A stretch of 64,000 nucleotides of DNA from Sphaerotilus uruguayifluvii (lineage in GTDB: Bacteria > Pseudomonadota > Gammaproteobacteria > Burkholderiales > Burkholderiaceae_C), in assembly GCF_013294065.1 (NCBI RefSeq), contig NZ_JABSNM010000009.1, positions 145,402 through 209,401 of the forward strand, in the 5' to 3' direction. Positions 25,407 to 34,518 of this stretch are shown here, in pieces; position 1 is the stretch's first letter, and each line of letters begins with the position of its first letter. The position numbers and the translations under genes were made by a program. Under the pieces are notes generated by a model. It saw nothing but the letters and a program-made list of their open reading frames with translations. It was not told the DNA's origin and did not search any database.

Positions 25407-25952
25407 TCAGCTGCGGCGCACCCTCACCAGCTCGTCGAGCACCAGACCGACCGCGCCGGCCGTGATCGCGCAGTCGGCCAGGTTGAAGGACGGGAAATAG
25501 CCACCCGGGAACAGCGGCGCGAGGGCGGCCCAGTGGAACTGCAGGAAGTCGATCACATGGCCGTGCCAGGCGCGGTCGACGACATTGCCGATCGCGCCGC
25601 CGAGCAGCATCGCCACGCTGAACGCGAACAGGCGCTGGCCGGCATGGTTCCTGAGCATCCAGATGAACAGCGCCGAGGCGGCGAAGCCCAGCCCGATGAA
25701 GAACCAGCGCTGCCAGCCCGCGGCATGCGCCAGGAAGCTGAAGGCCGCGCCGGTGTTGTGCACCCGCACCAGGTTGAAGAAGCCGGTGACGACCTGCCCG
25801 TCGCCGAGCTGGAAGCGCTGCACGATCAGCAGCTTGGTGATCTGGTCGAGCACGATCACCAGCAGCGCCAGCGCCAGCCAGGGCAGCAGACGGGGCGAGG
25901 AGGCGGAGGAAGGACGTTTCTTCGAGGGCATCGGCAGAGGATGGATCGGCAA
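25407..25952 (-). CDS. lspA: Lipoprotein signal peptidase (signal peptidase II)
   Basis: This is a 181-residue membrane aspartyl protease that removes signal peptides from prolipoproteins. Four membrane segments are visible. The two catalytic Asp motifs are present: GNVVDR and FNLADCAI. The start is ATG at 25952 or 21 bp later (MPSKKRP); neither has a clear ribosome site. It would normally follow ileS directly. Here two plus-strand genes and about 2.5 kb separate them, so lspA must have its own promoter. Confidence 0.95.
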   Translation of the reverse strand: MPIHPLPMPSKKRPSSASSPRLLPWLALALLVIVLDQITKLLIVQRFQLGDGQVVTGFFNLVRVHNTGAAFSFLAHAAGWQRWFFIGLGFAASALFIWMLRNHAGQRLFAFSVAMLLGGAIGNVVDRAWHGHVIDFLQFHWAALAPLFPGGYFPSFNLADCAITAGAVGLVLDELVRVRRS

Positions 25953-26389
25953 CGGGGAGGGCAGGCCGGGGCGGGGCTCCGGGAACGCGCGACTTTAGCG
26001 TGCGTGCACGCCGGCGCGCCGACTTGCGGCTTGTCTGCGGCTTGTCACTTGAACAGAACGGCGTGGACGTGATAATTCCGCCCGCCGAACAGGCTGTGGT
26101 ACCGCGGTGTCAACCGCCGGAGCATTCCGGTGATGAATGTCGTGACTCAGTTCTCGGAGAAATCCGCTTTTCGGCCTGGGCTTGACCCTCGATCTTGCCA
26201 GTACCAGATGGCGATGAGACAAGTGCGGGCCGACATCGGTGGCTCATCGGCTGAACAGCGTGGCCTGTCCCTCTCTTTTTCGGGCAGCGCGCTGCGGCCG
26301 ATGGCCTCAGGGGGTGGCAGGGGCGCGCCATGCAGGGCCGCCTCCGGCCACGGCACTCGCAGACCAACAGACCAGAAGTGACCGGCACC
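25953..26389. other. Intergenic region between lspA and the 443-residue gene
   Basis: These 437 bases carry no convincing gene. They are noticeably less GC-rich than their surroundings. They hold the divergent promoter with the 11-bp direct repeat (26025-26076) and then about 300 nt of possible untranslated leader. Two short open frames here (26000-26185 and 26130-26381) lack ribosome sites and recognisable sequence. I saw no known riboswitch fold by eye. Confidence 0.5.
26025..26076 (+). promoter_or_regulatory. Promoter with 11-bp tandem repeat upstream of the inserted gene pair
   Basis: TGCGGCTTGTC occurs twice head to tail at 26025-26035 and 26036-26046. Two bases later come TTGAAC (26049-26054, -35), a 16-nt spacer and GATAAT (26071-26076, -10). 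This is among the best sigma-70-type promoters in the window. An 11-bp period places both repeats on one face of the helix, as for a regulator binding direct repeats. The predicted transcript would have a leader of about 300 nt before ATG 26390. Confidence 0.55.
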
Positions 26390-27721
26390 ATGCTCGAACC
26401 GATCAAGTCCGCCCTCAGGAAGGCGTACTTCTCGAAGCGATTCAATCCGATCGCGGTGAAGACCTACTCGCGGCTGCGGCCGCCGCCCTACATGCGTCCG
26501 CGCATGGAGTTCGACTACGACGTCTGGAACGGCATCTGCGCCTTCCATTCCGACGACGGCCGCCAGATCGGCGAGAACAACACCAATCCCGAGATCTACC
26601 GCGAGATCGTCGAGACCGAGAGCAAGCCCTGCAAGTTCGAGGGCTCGCGCTACGGTCTGCCGATCAACCTGACGGCGCTGCGCAACGTGATGGCGTCCTG
26701 GGACGACGCGCTGCAGCTGGTCACCACGGTGCGCGCGAACTACATCGCGCGCCGCGGCCTCGACCACTCGCGCTTCAACCTGATGGAAGGCTATGTGCTG
26801 TCCAAGATGGGCGCGGCCTACGTGTCCTATCTGGTGCGTCGCCGCGGCAGCACCTATGCCGCGACGCCGCCGCTGGAGACGGTGTTCTTCACGCTGGGCG
26901 TCGGTCCCTTCATGGTGGTGCGCGCGCTGATGGAGAAGGGCGACCTCACGCCGCTCGATCCGGAACCGATGAGCGGCGAGCGCCTGTACGAGCTGGCCGA
27001 CACCTCCGGCTCGCTGCTGTCGGGCATCAGCGGCCACGGCTGCGCGGGCAGCAAGAAGCTGATCACCCAGTTCCTCGACGCGACGATGAACGGCACCTAC
27101 ACCAAGGAGCTGAACTCGACCGAGGTGACGCGCATGCTGTCGGCGATCGACGACTGGGACCGCTTCTACGCCTATGTCTACGCGACCTCGAAGCTGGAGC
27201 TGCTGGTCAAGCTGGCGCAGTGCCTGAGCGCGCAGACGCTGCTGACGCTGCAGGCCGACCAGGCCGGCGCGATGGCGCCGGCCGAGGCCGAGCTGCTCGC
27301 GCGCACGCTGGCCGGCTGCTACCACCGCGCCCGGACCGAGCTCGACGACCGCACCGTGCTGGCGAACCTGCTGAAGGTGGTGCTGGCGCTGCTGGCCGAG
27401 TTCGACGACCACGAGACGCAGGCCGTGCTGACGAAGGCCGGCCTGCTCGGCCCCGACGGCCAGGCGCGCCTGGGCGAGATCTCCGGCCCCGAGGGCCGCG
27501 CCGCGGCTGCGCGCCGGCTGCGCCGCATCACCTCGGTGCTGCAGCCGCGCTGCCAGCAGGAGCTCGACCTGACGAACGAGTCGATCGACCGCTTCCAGGG
27601 CACCAAGGTCAGCGAGGACGACCTGCAGGTGCGCAGCTGCGGCGTGGCCGTGCGGGCGCTGCTGCAGTCGCTCGAGACCGAGCAGGGCCTCGACGGCCGC
27701 GCGGCCGGAGCGGCGGCCTGA
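26390..27721 (+). CDS. Unrecognised 443-residue protein, partner of an IucB-like acetyltransferase
   Basis: I do not recognise a family. The protein is mostly alpha-helical by composition and has no signal peptide or clear membrane segment. Tracts that stand out are FDYDVWNGICAFHSDDGRQ, GENNTNPEIYRE, KPCKFEGSRYGLPINL and SGHGCAGSKKL. Residues about 90-330 are Leu/Ala-rich helices. The ATG at 26390 (MLEPIKSALRKAYF) was preferred to an in-frame ATG at 26330, although neither has a strong ribosome site. Its stop shares one base with the start of the acetyltransferase gene, so they are made together. A role in building an acylated small molecule, for example a siderophore, is only suggested by that neighbour. 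Confidence 0.7.
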   Translation: MLEPIKSALRKAYFSKRFNPIAVKTYSRLRPPPYMRPRMEFDYDVWNGICAFHSDDGRQIGENNTNPEIYREIVETESKPCKFEGSRYGLPINLTALRNVMASWDDALQLVTTVRANYIARRGLDHSRFNLMEGYVLSKMGAAYVSYLVRRRGSTYAATPPLETVFFTLGVGPFMVVRALMEKGDLTPLDPEPMSGERLYELADTSGSLLSGISGHGCAGSKKLITQFLDATMNGTYTKELNSTEVTRMLSAIDDWDRFYAYVYATSKLELLVKLAQCLSAQTLLTLQADQAGAMAPAEAELLARTLAGCYHRARTELDDRTVLANLLKVVLALLAEFDDHETQAVLTKAGLLGPDGQARLGEISGPEGRAAAARRLRRITSVLQPRCQQELDLTNESIDRFQGTKVSEDDLQVRSCGVAVRALLQSLETEQGLDGRAAGAAA

Positions 27722-28404
27722 TGCCGGCCCGGCCGGAGCCGATGCGCATCGAGCTGCCGGGCGTCGGCCCGGTGCAGGTGCGCGCGCTCGATCCGGAGGT
27801 CGACGCGGTCACGCTGCATGACTGGCTCAGCCGCGACTACGCGCGCTTCTGGGGCATGCAGGGCAAGACGCTGGAGGAGGTGCGCGACAAGTACCGCGGC
27901 CTGCTGGCCGAGGGCCGCGAGGAGATGGCGATCGCGCTCGACGAGCGCAGCGGCCGCCCGCTGTTCGTCTTCATGGCCTACGACCCGCGGCATGACCTGC
28001 TGCAGCGCTTCTACGCGGTGAAGCCCGGCGATCGCGGCTTCCATGTGCTGATGGGGCCGCCGGGCCAGGATCCGGTGCCGGCGCTGACCTTTCACGCCTT
28101 CCGCACGATCGCCCGCTGGATCTTCCGCGACCCGACGGTGAGCCGGCTGGTCGGCGAGCCTGACATCCGCAACCGCAAGGTGCTGGCGCGGCTGGTGCAG
28201 ACCGGCTTCGAGTTCGGCTCGGTGGTGCACCTGCCGCACAAGACCGCGCTGATGATCTACATGAGCCGCGAGCGCCACCAGGCGCTGCAGGACGGCATGC
28301 CGCCGCCCAACGGCCCGGTGCCCCTGTCGGACCGCGCGGTGAAGCTGCACATGCTGGCCGGCCGCATCGGTCGCAAGCTCGGGATCTACGAGCGCAACTG
28401 GTGA
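27721..28404 (+). CDS. GNAT acetyltransferase of the IucB/AlcB siderophore type
   Basis: This is a 227-residue protein. The sequence DAVTLHDWLSRDYARFWGMQGKT, the DPVPALTFHAF stretch and RLVGEPDIRNRKVLARLVQTGFE match the acetyltransferase domain found in hydroxamate siderophore enzymes (IucB, RhbD, MbtK), which acylate an N6-hydroxylysine or similar amine. No lysine hydroxylase, NIS synthetase or TonB receptor gene lies nearby, so siderophore synthesis is not shown. It overlaps the unknown 443-residue gene by one base. It is convergent with ileS. Confidence 0.75.
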   Translation: MPARPEPMRIELPGVGPVQVRALDPEVDAVTLHDWLSRDYARFWGMQGKTLEEVRDKYRGLLAEGREEMAIALDERSGRPLFVFMAYDPRHDLLQRFYAVKPGDRGFHVLMGPPGQDPVPALTFHAFRTIARWIFRDPTVSRLVGEPDIRNRKVLARLVQTGFEFGSVVHLPHKTALMIYMSRERHQALQDGMPPPNGPVPLSDRAVKLHMLAGRIGRKLGIYERNW

Positions 28405-28425
28405 GGCCGTGAGGTCGTGAGACGC

Positions 28426-28449
28426 CGAGGCCCGGGGTGCCGGGCCTCG
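28426..28449. terminator. Hairpin between the convergent acetyltransferase and ileS genes
   Basis: A perfect 10-bp stem (CGAGGCCCGG / CCGGGCCTCG) with a 4-nt loop lies between the two stops (28404 and 28455). It has no U-run on either strand, but its position fits a bidirectional transcription barrier. Confidence 0.5.
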
Positions 28450-28454
28450 CCGCC

Positions 28455-31340
28455 TCAGGCGCAGTGGCGCGTCTCGCCCTCGCCGTGCAGGTTGCTGTCG
28501 CAGCGGCCGCAGATCGTCGGATGCGCCGGGTTGGCGCCGACGTCGTCGCGGTAGTGCCAGCAGCGCTCGCACTTGGGTGCCGTGCTCGGCGTGACGGTGA
28601 CCGTCAGCGCGTCGCCGGCCGCCAGCGTCACCGCCGAGGTGATCAGCACGAACTTCAGGTCCTCGCCCAGCGAGGCCAGCACCTCGAAGTCGGCCTGCGG
28701 CGCAGTGATCGCCACGGTCGCCTGCAGCGAGGCGCCGACCGCGCCGGCCGTGCGCACCGCCTCGATCTCCTTGTTGACCGTCTCGCGCACCGCGCGCACG
28801 GCCGCCCACTTCGCCAGCAGCTCCGCGTCCGGCGTGCCCAGATCGGCATAGGTCTCGAAGAAGATCGAGCCCTGCGAGGCGGCGCCGGCGAACTGCGCCC
28901 ACGCCTCCTCGGCGGTGAAGCTCAGGAACGGCGCCATCCAGCGCAGCATCGCGTTCGTGATCTTCCACAGCGCGGTCTGCGCCGAGCGGCGCGCCAGCGA
29001 CTTCGGCGCCGTCGTGTACAGGCGGTCCTTCAGCACGTCCAGATAGAAGGCGCCGAGGTCCTCCGAGCAGTAGACCTGCAGCTTCGAGACCACCGGGTGG
29101 AACTCGTAGACCGCGTAGTGCTTCAGGATCTCGGCCTGCAGCTCGGCGGCGCGCGCCAGCGCGTAGCGGTCGATCTCCAGCAGCTCGGCGTCCGCCACCA
29201 GATCGGTCGCGGGGTCGAAGTCGCTGGTGTTGGCCAGCAGGAAACGCACCGTGTTGCGGATGCGGCGGTAGGCATCGACCACGCGGGCCAGGATCTTGTC
29301 GTCGATGTTCAGGTCGCCCGAGTAGTCGGTCGAGGCCACCCACAGCCGCACGATCTCGGCGCCGAGCTTGGTGGTGATGGTCTGCGGCTCGACGGTGTTG
29401 CCGAGCGACTTGCTCATCTTGCGGCCCTGGCCGTCGGTGGCGAAGCCGTGGGTCAGCAGGCCGCGGTAGGGCGCACGGTCATAGAGCGCGCAGCCCAGCA
29501 GCAGCGACGAGTGGAACCAGCCGCGGTGCTGGTCGTGGCCTTCCAGGTAGAGGTCGGCCTCGGGGCCCTGGTCGTGGAAGGGCGCGCGGCTGTAGTTCTT
29601 GGCGTGGCTGCCGCGCAGCACATGCTGGAAGGTCGAGCCGGAGTCGAACCACACCTCCAGGATGTCGGTGCTCTTGGTGTAGTGCGGCGCGTCCTCGGCG
29701 CCGAGGATCTCCTCGGTCGTGACGCGGCTCCAGGCCTCGATGCCGCCCTTCTCGACGATCTCGGCGGCCTGGTCGAGGATCTCCATCGTGCGCGGATGCA
29801 GCTCGCCGGTGTTGACGTTCAGGAAGAAGGGCACCGGCACGCCCCAGGAGCGCTGGCGCGAGATGCACCAGTCCGGGCGGTTGGCGATCATGTCGCGCAG
29901 GCGGGCGCGGCCGTTCTCGGGATAGAACTGCGTCTGGTCGATCGCGTCGAGCGCGAGCTGGCGCAGCGTCTTCGGAGCCTTGTCCTTCGTGAACACGCCC
30001 TCGCCCTCGTCCATGCGCACGAACCACTGGGCGGCGGCGCGGTAGATCACCGGCGTCTTGTGGCGCCAGCAGTGCGGATAGCTGTGCGTGATGGCCTGCG
30101 TGGCCATCAGGCGGTCGCTCTGGCCGAGCACCTCGATGACGCGCTCGCAGGCCTTCCAGATGTGCTGGCCGCCGAAGAAGGGCAGCTCGTCGGCATAGAC
30201 GCCGTTGCCCTGCACCGGGTTGAGGATGTCGTCGTACTTCAGGCCATGCGCGACGCAGGAGTTGAAGTCGTCCACGCCGTAGGCCGGCGCCGAGTGCACG
30301 ATGCCGGTGCCGTCGCCGGCGGTGACGTAGTCGGCCAGGTACAGCGGCGACTTGCGCTTGTAGCTGTACTTGCCGCCTTCTTCGGCGCTGACGGTGTCGA
30401 ACAGCGGATGGCGGAAGACCAGGCCCTTGAGCGCCTCACCCTTGGTCGTGGCGATGACGGTGCCGTCGAGCTTGTAGCGCTCCAGACACTTGGCCACCAG
30501 CTCCTCGGCCAGCAGCAGGATGCCGCGCGGCGTGTCGACCAGCGCGTAGCTCAGCTCCGGATGCGCATTGAGCGCCTGGTTGGCGGGGATGGTCCAGGCG
30601 GTGGTGGTCCAGATGACCGCGAAGGCCTTCTTGGCCCCGTCGCCCGGCAGGCCGCTCAGGCCGAAGGCCGCGGCCAGCGCGCCGGCGTCATCGGCCTCGA
30701 AGGCCACGTCCAGCGTGTCGCTCTTCTTGTCGGCGTACTCGATCTCGAACTCGGCCAGCGAGCTGCCGCAGTCGAAGCACCAGTAGACGGGCTTGAGGCC
30801 GCGGTAGACGAAGCCGCGCTCGATCACGCGCTTGAAGGCGCGGATCTCGCCGGCCTCGTTGGCGAAGTCCATCGTGCGGTACGGGCGCTCCCAGTCGCCG
30901 AGCACGCCCAGGCGCTTGAAGTCCTCGCGCTGCTGCCCGATCTGCTCGGTGGCGTAGGCGCGGCTCCTGGCCTGCATGTCGTCGCGCGAGAGCTTGCGTC
31001 CGTGCAGCTTCTCGATCGCGTTCTCGATCGGCAGGCCGTGGCAGTCCCAGCCGGGGATGTACTGCGCGTCCATGCCCTGAAGCTGGCGCGACTTGACGAT
31101 CATGTCCTTCAGGACCTTGTTCAGCGCGTGGCCGATGTGCAGCTTGCCGTTGGCGTAGGGCGGGCCGTCGTGCAGCACGAACAGCGGCGCGCCCCGGCGC
31201 GCCTCGCGCAGGCGCAGGTACAGGCCCTCGTCGTTCCAGGCCTTGACCCAGGCGGGCTCGCGCTTGGGCAGGTCGCCGCGCATCGGGAAGGGCGTGTCGG
31301 CCAGGTTGAGGGTGGCGCGGTAGTCGGTGGTCTCGGTCAT
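28455..31340 (-). CDS. ileS: Isoleucyl-tRNA synthetase
   Basis: This is a 961-residue class I aminoacyl-tRNA synthetase. It has the HIGH motif at 68-71 (KLHIGHAL), KMSKS at about 641-645 ([10 protein letters not shown]), the editing domain between them, and a C-terminal zinc site (CERCWHY then CGRCDSN). This is the bacterial type that is usually sensitive to mupirocin. It lies downstream of ribF on the same strand with a 207-bp gap that contains an inverted REP-like pair. The normal downstream partner lspA is displaced. Confidence 0.97.
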   Translation of the reverse strand: MTETTDYRATLNLADTPFPMRGDLPKREPAWVKAWNDEGLYLRLREARRGAPLFVLHDGPPYANGKLHIGHALNKVLKDMIVKSRQLQGMDAQYIPGWDCHGLPIENAIEKLHGRKLSRDDMQARSRAYATEQIGQQREDFKRLGVLGDWERPYRTMDFANEAGEIRAFKRVIERGFVYRGLKPVYWCFDCGSSLAEFEIEYADKKSDTLDVAFEADDAGALAAAFGLSGLPGDGAKKAFAVIWTTTAWTIPANQALNAHPELSYALVDTPRGILLLAEELVAKCLERYKLDGTVIATTKGEALKGLVFRHPLFDTVSAEEGGKYSYKRKSPLYLADYVTAGDGTGIVHSAPAYGVDDFNSCVAHGLKYDDILNPVQGNGVYADELPFFGGQHIWKACERVIEVLGQSDRLMATQAITHSYPHCWRHKTPVIYRAAAQWFVRMDEGEGVFTKDKAPKTLRQLALDAIDQTQFYPENGRARLRDMIANRPDWCISRQRSWGVPVPFFLNVNTGELHPRTMEILDQAAEIVEKGGIEAWSRVTTEEILGAEDAPHYTKSTDILEVWFDSGSTFQHVLRGSHAKNYSRAPFHDQGPEADLYLEGHDQHRGWFHSSLLLGCALYDRAPYRGLLTHGFATDGQGRKMSKSLGNTVEPQTITTKLGAEIVRLWVASTDYSGDLNIDDKILARVVDAYRRIRNTVRFLLANTSDFDPATDLVADAELLEIDRYALARAAELQAEILKHYAVYEFHPVVSKLQVYCSEDLGAFYLDVLKDRLYTTAPKSLARRSAQTALWKITNAMLRWMAPFLSFTAEEAWAQFAGAASQGSIFFETYADLGTPDAELLAKWAAVRAVRETVNKEIEAVRTAGAVGASLQATVAITAPQADFEVLASLGEDLKFVLITSAVTLAAGDALTVTVTPSTAPKCERCWHYRDDVGANPAHPTICGRCDSNLHGEGETRHCA

Positions 31341-31397
31341 GGTGCGGTTCGATCGTTGTTCTTCACGCGCCCGTCATGGCCTCGGCCCGGTCGTGCC

Positions 31398-31424
31398 GTC
31401 GTTCCCGCGAAGGCGGGAATCCAC
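31398..31424 (+). repeat. REP-like palindromic repeat, copy 1
   Basis: This is a 27-nt unit starting GTCGTTCCCGCG and ending GGCGGGAATCCAC, with a TTCCCGC/GCGGGAA stem. It pairs with the inverted copy at 31464-31490 in the ribF-ileS gap. A relative is at 56336-56363. Units of this type are dispersed in many proteobacterial genomes. Confidence 0.75.
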
Positions 31425-31463
31425 GAAGGAGGCGGGGGCGGGAGGGCAGGGCGCAGACAGGGA

Positions 31464-31490
31464 GTGGGTTCCCGCCTTCGCGGGAACGAC
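31464..31490 (-). repeat. REP-like palindromic repeat, copy 2 (inverted)
   Basis: This is the inverse of the unit at 31398-31424, differing at one or two bases (GTGGGTTCCCGCC rather than GTGGATTCCCGCC). The two copies face each other across 39 bp, the layout of a BIME. Both strands could fold into a long hairpin in the ribF-ileS message. Confidence 0.75.
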
Positions 31491-31547
31491 GAGGGTGGGG
31501 CGTGCGTGGCGAGGCCGGCGGGCGCTCGCGGCGGCGCGGGGCCGCCG

Positions 31548-32570
31548 TCAAATTCGGTCGCGCGTGGTCTGGCGGCGCTCGGCGGCGTGGCCGTCGAACC
31601 ACAGGCGCGCGTTCACCACGTCCTGGCGGATCGCGGCGGTCAGGGCGTCGAGGCCGTCGTAGCGGGCCTCGTCGCGCAGCTTGTGCAGAAGTTCCACCCG
31701 GACAAGTTTACCGTAGCCCCCCTCGCGGCCCAGCTCGGCCGGCCAGTCGAGCACATGCGTCTCGAGCAGGATGCGCCCGGCGTCCTCGACGGTCGGGCGC
31801 ACGCCCAGGCTGGCCACGCCGTCGAGCGGCTGCGCCGTCAGGCCATGCACCCGCACGACATAGATGCCGGCGGCGGCCGAGCGGCGGTGCGCGAAGCGCA
31901 GGTTCAGCGTGCGAAAGCCGTCGTCGGCGCCGGCCGCCGAGGCCCCGAGCCCGCGGCCGAGCTTGCGCCCGTGCGTCACATGGCCGCTGATGCTGTAGGG
32001 GCGGCCCAGCAGCGCGGCGGTGGCCTCCATGTCGCCGCGCGCCAGCGCCTCGCGCACGGCCGAGCTCGACACCCGCAGCCCGTGCACCTCGTAGCTCATC
32101 ATGCGCGCGACGTCGAAGCCGAACTCGCCGCCGGCCCGGTCGAGCATCGCGTAGTCGCCGGCGCGGCGCGCGCCGAAGCGGAAGTCGTCGCCGACCAGCA
32201 CGTAGCGCGCGCCCAGGCCGTGCAGCAGCACCTCGTCGATGAAGGCCTCGGGCGGCTGGCTGGCCAGGCGCTCGTCGAAGCGCATCAGCACCACCTGGTC
32301 GACGCCGCAGCGCTCGAGCTCCTGCAGCTTGTCGCGCAGCGTGGCGATGCGCGCCGGCGCCTTCTCCGGCTGGCCGGACTGCGCGGCGAAGAAGTCGCGC
32401 GGATGCGGCTCGAAGGTCATCACGCAGCTGGGCAGGTGGCGGTGGCGCGCCTCGCTCTGCAGCAGCGCCAGCATCGCCTGGTGGCCGCGATGCACGCCGT
32501 CGAAATTGCCGATCGTCAGCGCGCAGGACGGCGCCAGACCGGGGTGATGGATGCCACGGAAGACTCGCAT
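31548..32570 (-). CDS. ribF: Bifunctional riboflavin kinase / FAD synthetase
   Basis: This is a 340-residue enzyme that makes FMN from riboflavin and then FAD. The N-terminal adenylyltransferase has TIGNFDGVHRGHQ and FEPHPRDFF. The C-terminal riboflavin kinase has ISGHVTHGRKLGR, SLGVRPTVED and ETHVLDW. The usual PTAN motif reads FRTLNLRF, a form I associate with Burkholderiales. There is no FMN riboswitch upstream: rsuA ends only 23 bp before its start. Confidence 0.95.
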   Translation of the reverse strand: MRVFRGIHHPGLAPSCALTIGNFDGVHRGHQAMLALLQSEARHRHLPSCVMTFEPHPRDFFAAQSGQPEKAPARIATLRDKLQELERCGVDQVVLMRFDERLASQPPEAFIDEVLLHGLGARYVLVGDDFRFGARRAGDYAMLDRAGGEFGFDVARMMSYEVHGLRVSSSAVREALARGDMEATAALLGRPYSISGHVTHGRKLGRGLGASAAGADDGFRTLNLRFAHRRSAAAGIYVVRVHGLTAQPLDGVASLGVRPTVEDAGRILLETHVLDWPAELGREGGYGKLVRVELLHKLRDEARYDGLDALTAAIRQDVVNARLWFDGHAAERRQTTRDRI

Positions 32571-32593
32571 GGGAGGCGATTATCCGGTGCGGC

Positions 32594-33322
32594 TCAGATG
32601 TCGGCCGGATCGACCCAGCACCACTGGCCCGGCGCCAGCCCGTCGGGAATCGTCAGCCGGCCGAAGCGGCTGCGGTGCAGCGCCTCGACGTGGTTGCCCA
32701 CCGCCGCGATCATGCGCTTGACCTGGTGGTACTTGCCCTCGGTCAGCATCATGCGCAGCGTGAGCTCGCCGGTGATCTCGCACTCCTCCGAGCGCACCGG
32801 CACCGGGTCGTCGTTGAGCACCACGCCGGCGCGCAGCTTCGCCAGCTGCTCCTCGGTCACCGGGCGCGCGCAGCTCACCTCGTAGACCTTGTCGACATGC
32901 TTCTTCGGGTGGGTCAGGCGATGGATCAGCGCGCCGTCGTCGGTCAGCAGCAAGAGGCCGGTGGTGTCCTGGTCGAGGCGGCCGACCGGCTGCAGGTCGC
33001 CGCCGCTGCGCCAGCGCAGGGGCGGCGGCAGCAGCGTCATCACGCTGGGCCAGTGCTTGGGCTTCTGCGAGCACTCGTAGCCGGCGGGCTTGTGCAGCAG
33101 GATCAGCGCCTTCTCGTGCCAGGGCCAGTCGCGGCCCTCGACGGTCAGCACCAGGCCGTCGGTCTCGACCGGCTCGTCCGGGTCCTCGATCACCCGGCCG
33201 GCGAGCGCGACCAGACCGTTGAGCACCAGGCCGTCGCAGTCGCGACGGGTGCCGAAGCCCTGCGAGAAGAGCGCCTGCGAGACCGAGAGGGCCGCGGCGC
33301 GGCGGGAGGATTTCTTTGCCAT
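32594..33322 (-). CDS. rsuA: 16S rRNA pseudouridine synthase (RsuA family)
   Basis: This is a 242-residue enzyme of the RsuA/RluB/E/F family. It has the catalytic motif GRLDQDTTGLLLLTDDG (catalytic Asp in RLDQ) and LTEGKYHQVKRM. An S4-like N-terminus (ALFSQGFGTRRDC) is present. It most likely converts U516 of 16S rRNA. It shares strand and tight spacing with ribF, so co-transcription is likely. Confidence 0.9.
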   Translation of the reverse strand: MAKKSSRRAAALSVSQALFSQGFGTRRDCDGLVLNGLVALAGRVIEDPDEPVETDGLVLTVEGRDWPWHEKALILLHKPAGYECSQKPKHWPSVMTLLPPPLRWRSGGDLQPVGRLDQDTTGLLLLTDDGALIHRLTHPKKHVDKVYEVSCARPVTEEQLAKLRAGVVLNDDPVPVRSEECEITGELTLRMMLTEGKYHQVKRMIAAVGNHVEALHRSRFGRLTIPDGLAPGQWCWVDPADI

Positions 33323-33359
33323 GAGGCCGCCAGTGTAGGCGGCCCGCCGCGCGCCGGCC

Positions 33360-34490
33360 TCAGGCGAAGACCCCGGCGGTGTCCTGCATGCGCGCGCCGA
33401 CCTCGCCGAGGTGGTGCAGCGTGTCGCCCCACTGCAGCTCCATGCAGGTCAGGCGCTTGAAGGCGTGCGCGCCGACATAGTCGTCGGTCACGCCGATGCC
33501 GCCGTGCATCTGCACGCACTGCTGGCCGACGAAGCGCATCGAGCGGCCGAGCTGCACCTTGGCCTGCGCGACGGCGCGCCGGCGCACTTCGGGCGCGTCC
33601 GCCAGGCGCAGCGTGGCCAGGTAGCTCATCGAGCGCGCCAGCTCCAGCTCCATCTTGCAGTCGGCCAGCCGGTGGCGCAGCGCCTGGAAGCTGGCGATCG
33701 GCACGCCGAACTGGCGCCGCGTCTTCAGGTAGTCGGCGGTCAGCGCGACCAGGAAGTCCATCAGCCCGACCGCCTCGGCGCACAGCGCGGCGATCGCCAC
33801 GTCGGCCGCGTGCTCGAGCGCGGGCAGCGCGTCGGCCCCGGCCGCGCTCAGGCGCTGCGCCGGCGTGTCCTGCCAGGTCAGCTCGGCCGCGCGCGTGCCG
33901 TCGTGCAGCAGGTGGCCGCGTGCCGTCACGCCGGGCGCGTCGCGCTCGACCAGCGCCAGCACCAGCCGGCCGTCGTCGTCGCGGGCGCTGACGACGAGGG
34001 CCTCGGCGCGGTCGCCGACCGGCACCAGGCTCTTGCGGCCGCTCAGGCGCCAGCCGCCGTCCGCGGCCGCCAGCCTCGTCTCGACCCGGTCGAGCCGGTA
34101 GCGCGCGCCGCTTTCCTGGTGCGCGAGCACGACCCGCGCGTCGCCCGCGGCGATGCGCGGCAGCCAGGCCGCCTGCAGCGCCTCGGGCGCGCCCGACAGC
34201 AGCACCGGCGCCACCAGCGCCGCCGCCGCATACGGCGCGCCGACCCGGCCGCGGCCGAGCTCCTCCATCACCACCATCGCCTCGACCGGGCCGAAGCCCA
34301 GCCCGCCGTGCGCCTCCGGCACCGCCAGCGCGGTCAGGCCCAGCCCGGCCAGCTCGGCCCAGACCGCCGCGCTGTCGCCGCCCTCGTCGCGCACGATCGC
34401 GCGGTGGCGCTCGAAGCCGTGCGCCCGCGCGGCCCAGCGCCGCACCGCCTCGCGCAGCTGCTCCTGCTCGTCGCTGAAATCGAAGTCCAT
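33360..34490 (-). CDS. Acyl-CoA dehydrogenase, small-subunit type
   Basis: This is a 376-residue FAD enzyme with the three-part acyl-CoA dehydrogenase fold. It opens MDFDFSDEQEQLREAVRRW and ends with QMHGGIGVTDDYVGAHAFKR. The sequence and its pairing with the next gene resemble the pimeloyl-CoA dehydrogenase small subunit (PimD type). It would act with the gene at 34519-35724 as a heteromer in beta-oxidation of a dicarboxylic or medium-chain acyl-CoA. The substrate is inferred. The two genes are 28 bp apart. Confidence 0.85.
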   Translation of the reverse strand: MDFDFSDEQEQLREAVRRWAARAHGFERHRAIVRDEGGDSAAVWAELAGLGLTALAVPEAHGGLGFGPVEAMVVMEELGRGRVGAPYAAAALVAPVLLSGAPEALQAAWLPRIAAGDARVVLAHQESGARYRLDRVETRLAAADGGWRLSGRKSLVPVGDRAEALVVSARDDDGRLVLALVERDAPGVTARGHLLHDGTRAAELTWQDTPAQRLSAAGADALPALEHAADVAIAALCAEAVGLMDFLVALTADYLKTRRQFGVPIASFQALRHRLADCKMELELARSMSYLATLRLADAPEVRRRAVAQAKVQLGRSMRFVGQQCVQMHGGIGVTDDYVGAHAFKRLTCMELQWGDTLHHLGEVGARMQDTAGVFA

Positions 34491-34518
34491 CGCCGTCTCC
34501 TTGTCCTGTGCCCAGCCC

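Noticed and set aside
26000..26381. Two small proteins in the lspA upstream gap
   Set aside because: There is no ribosome site and no recognisable sequence. They overlap the promoter and each other.
31341..31547. CRISPR-like spaced repeats between ribF and ileS
   Set aside because: There are only two units and they are inverted, so this is a REP-type pair. No cas gene is present anywhere in the window.
32571..32593. FMN riboswitch before ribF
   Set aside because: The gap to rsuA is only 23 bp, too short for the element.
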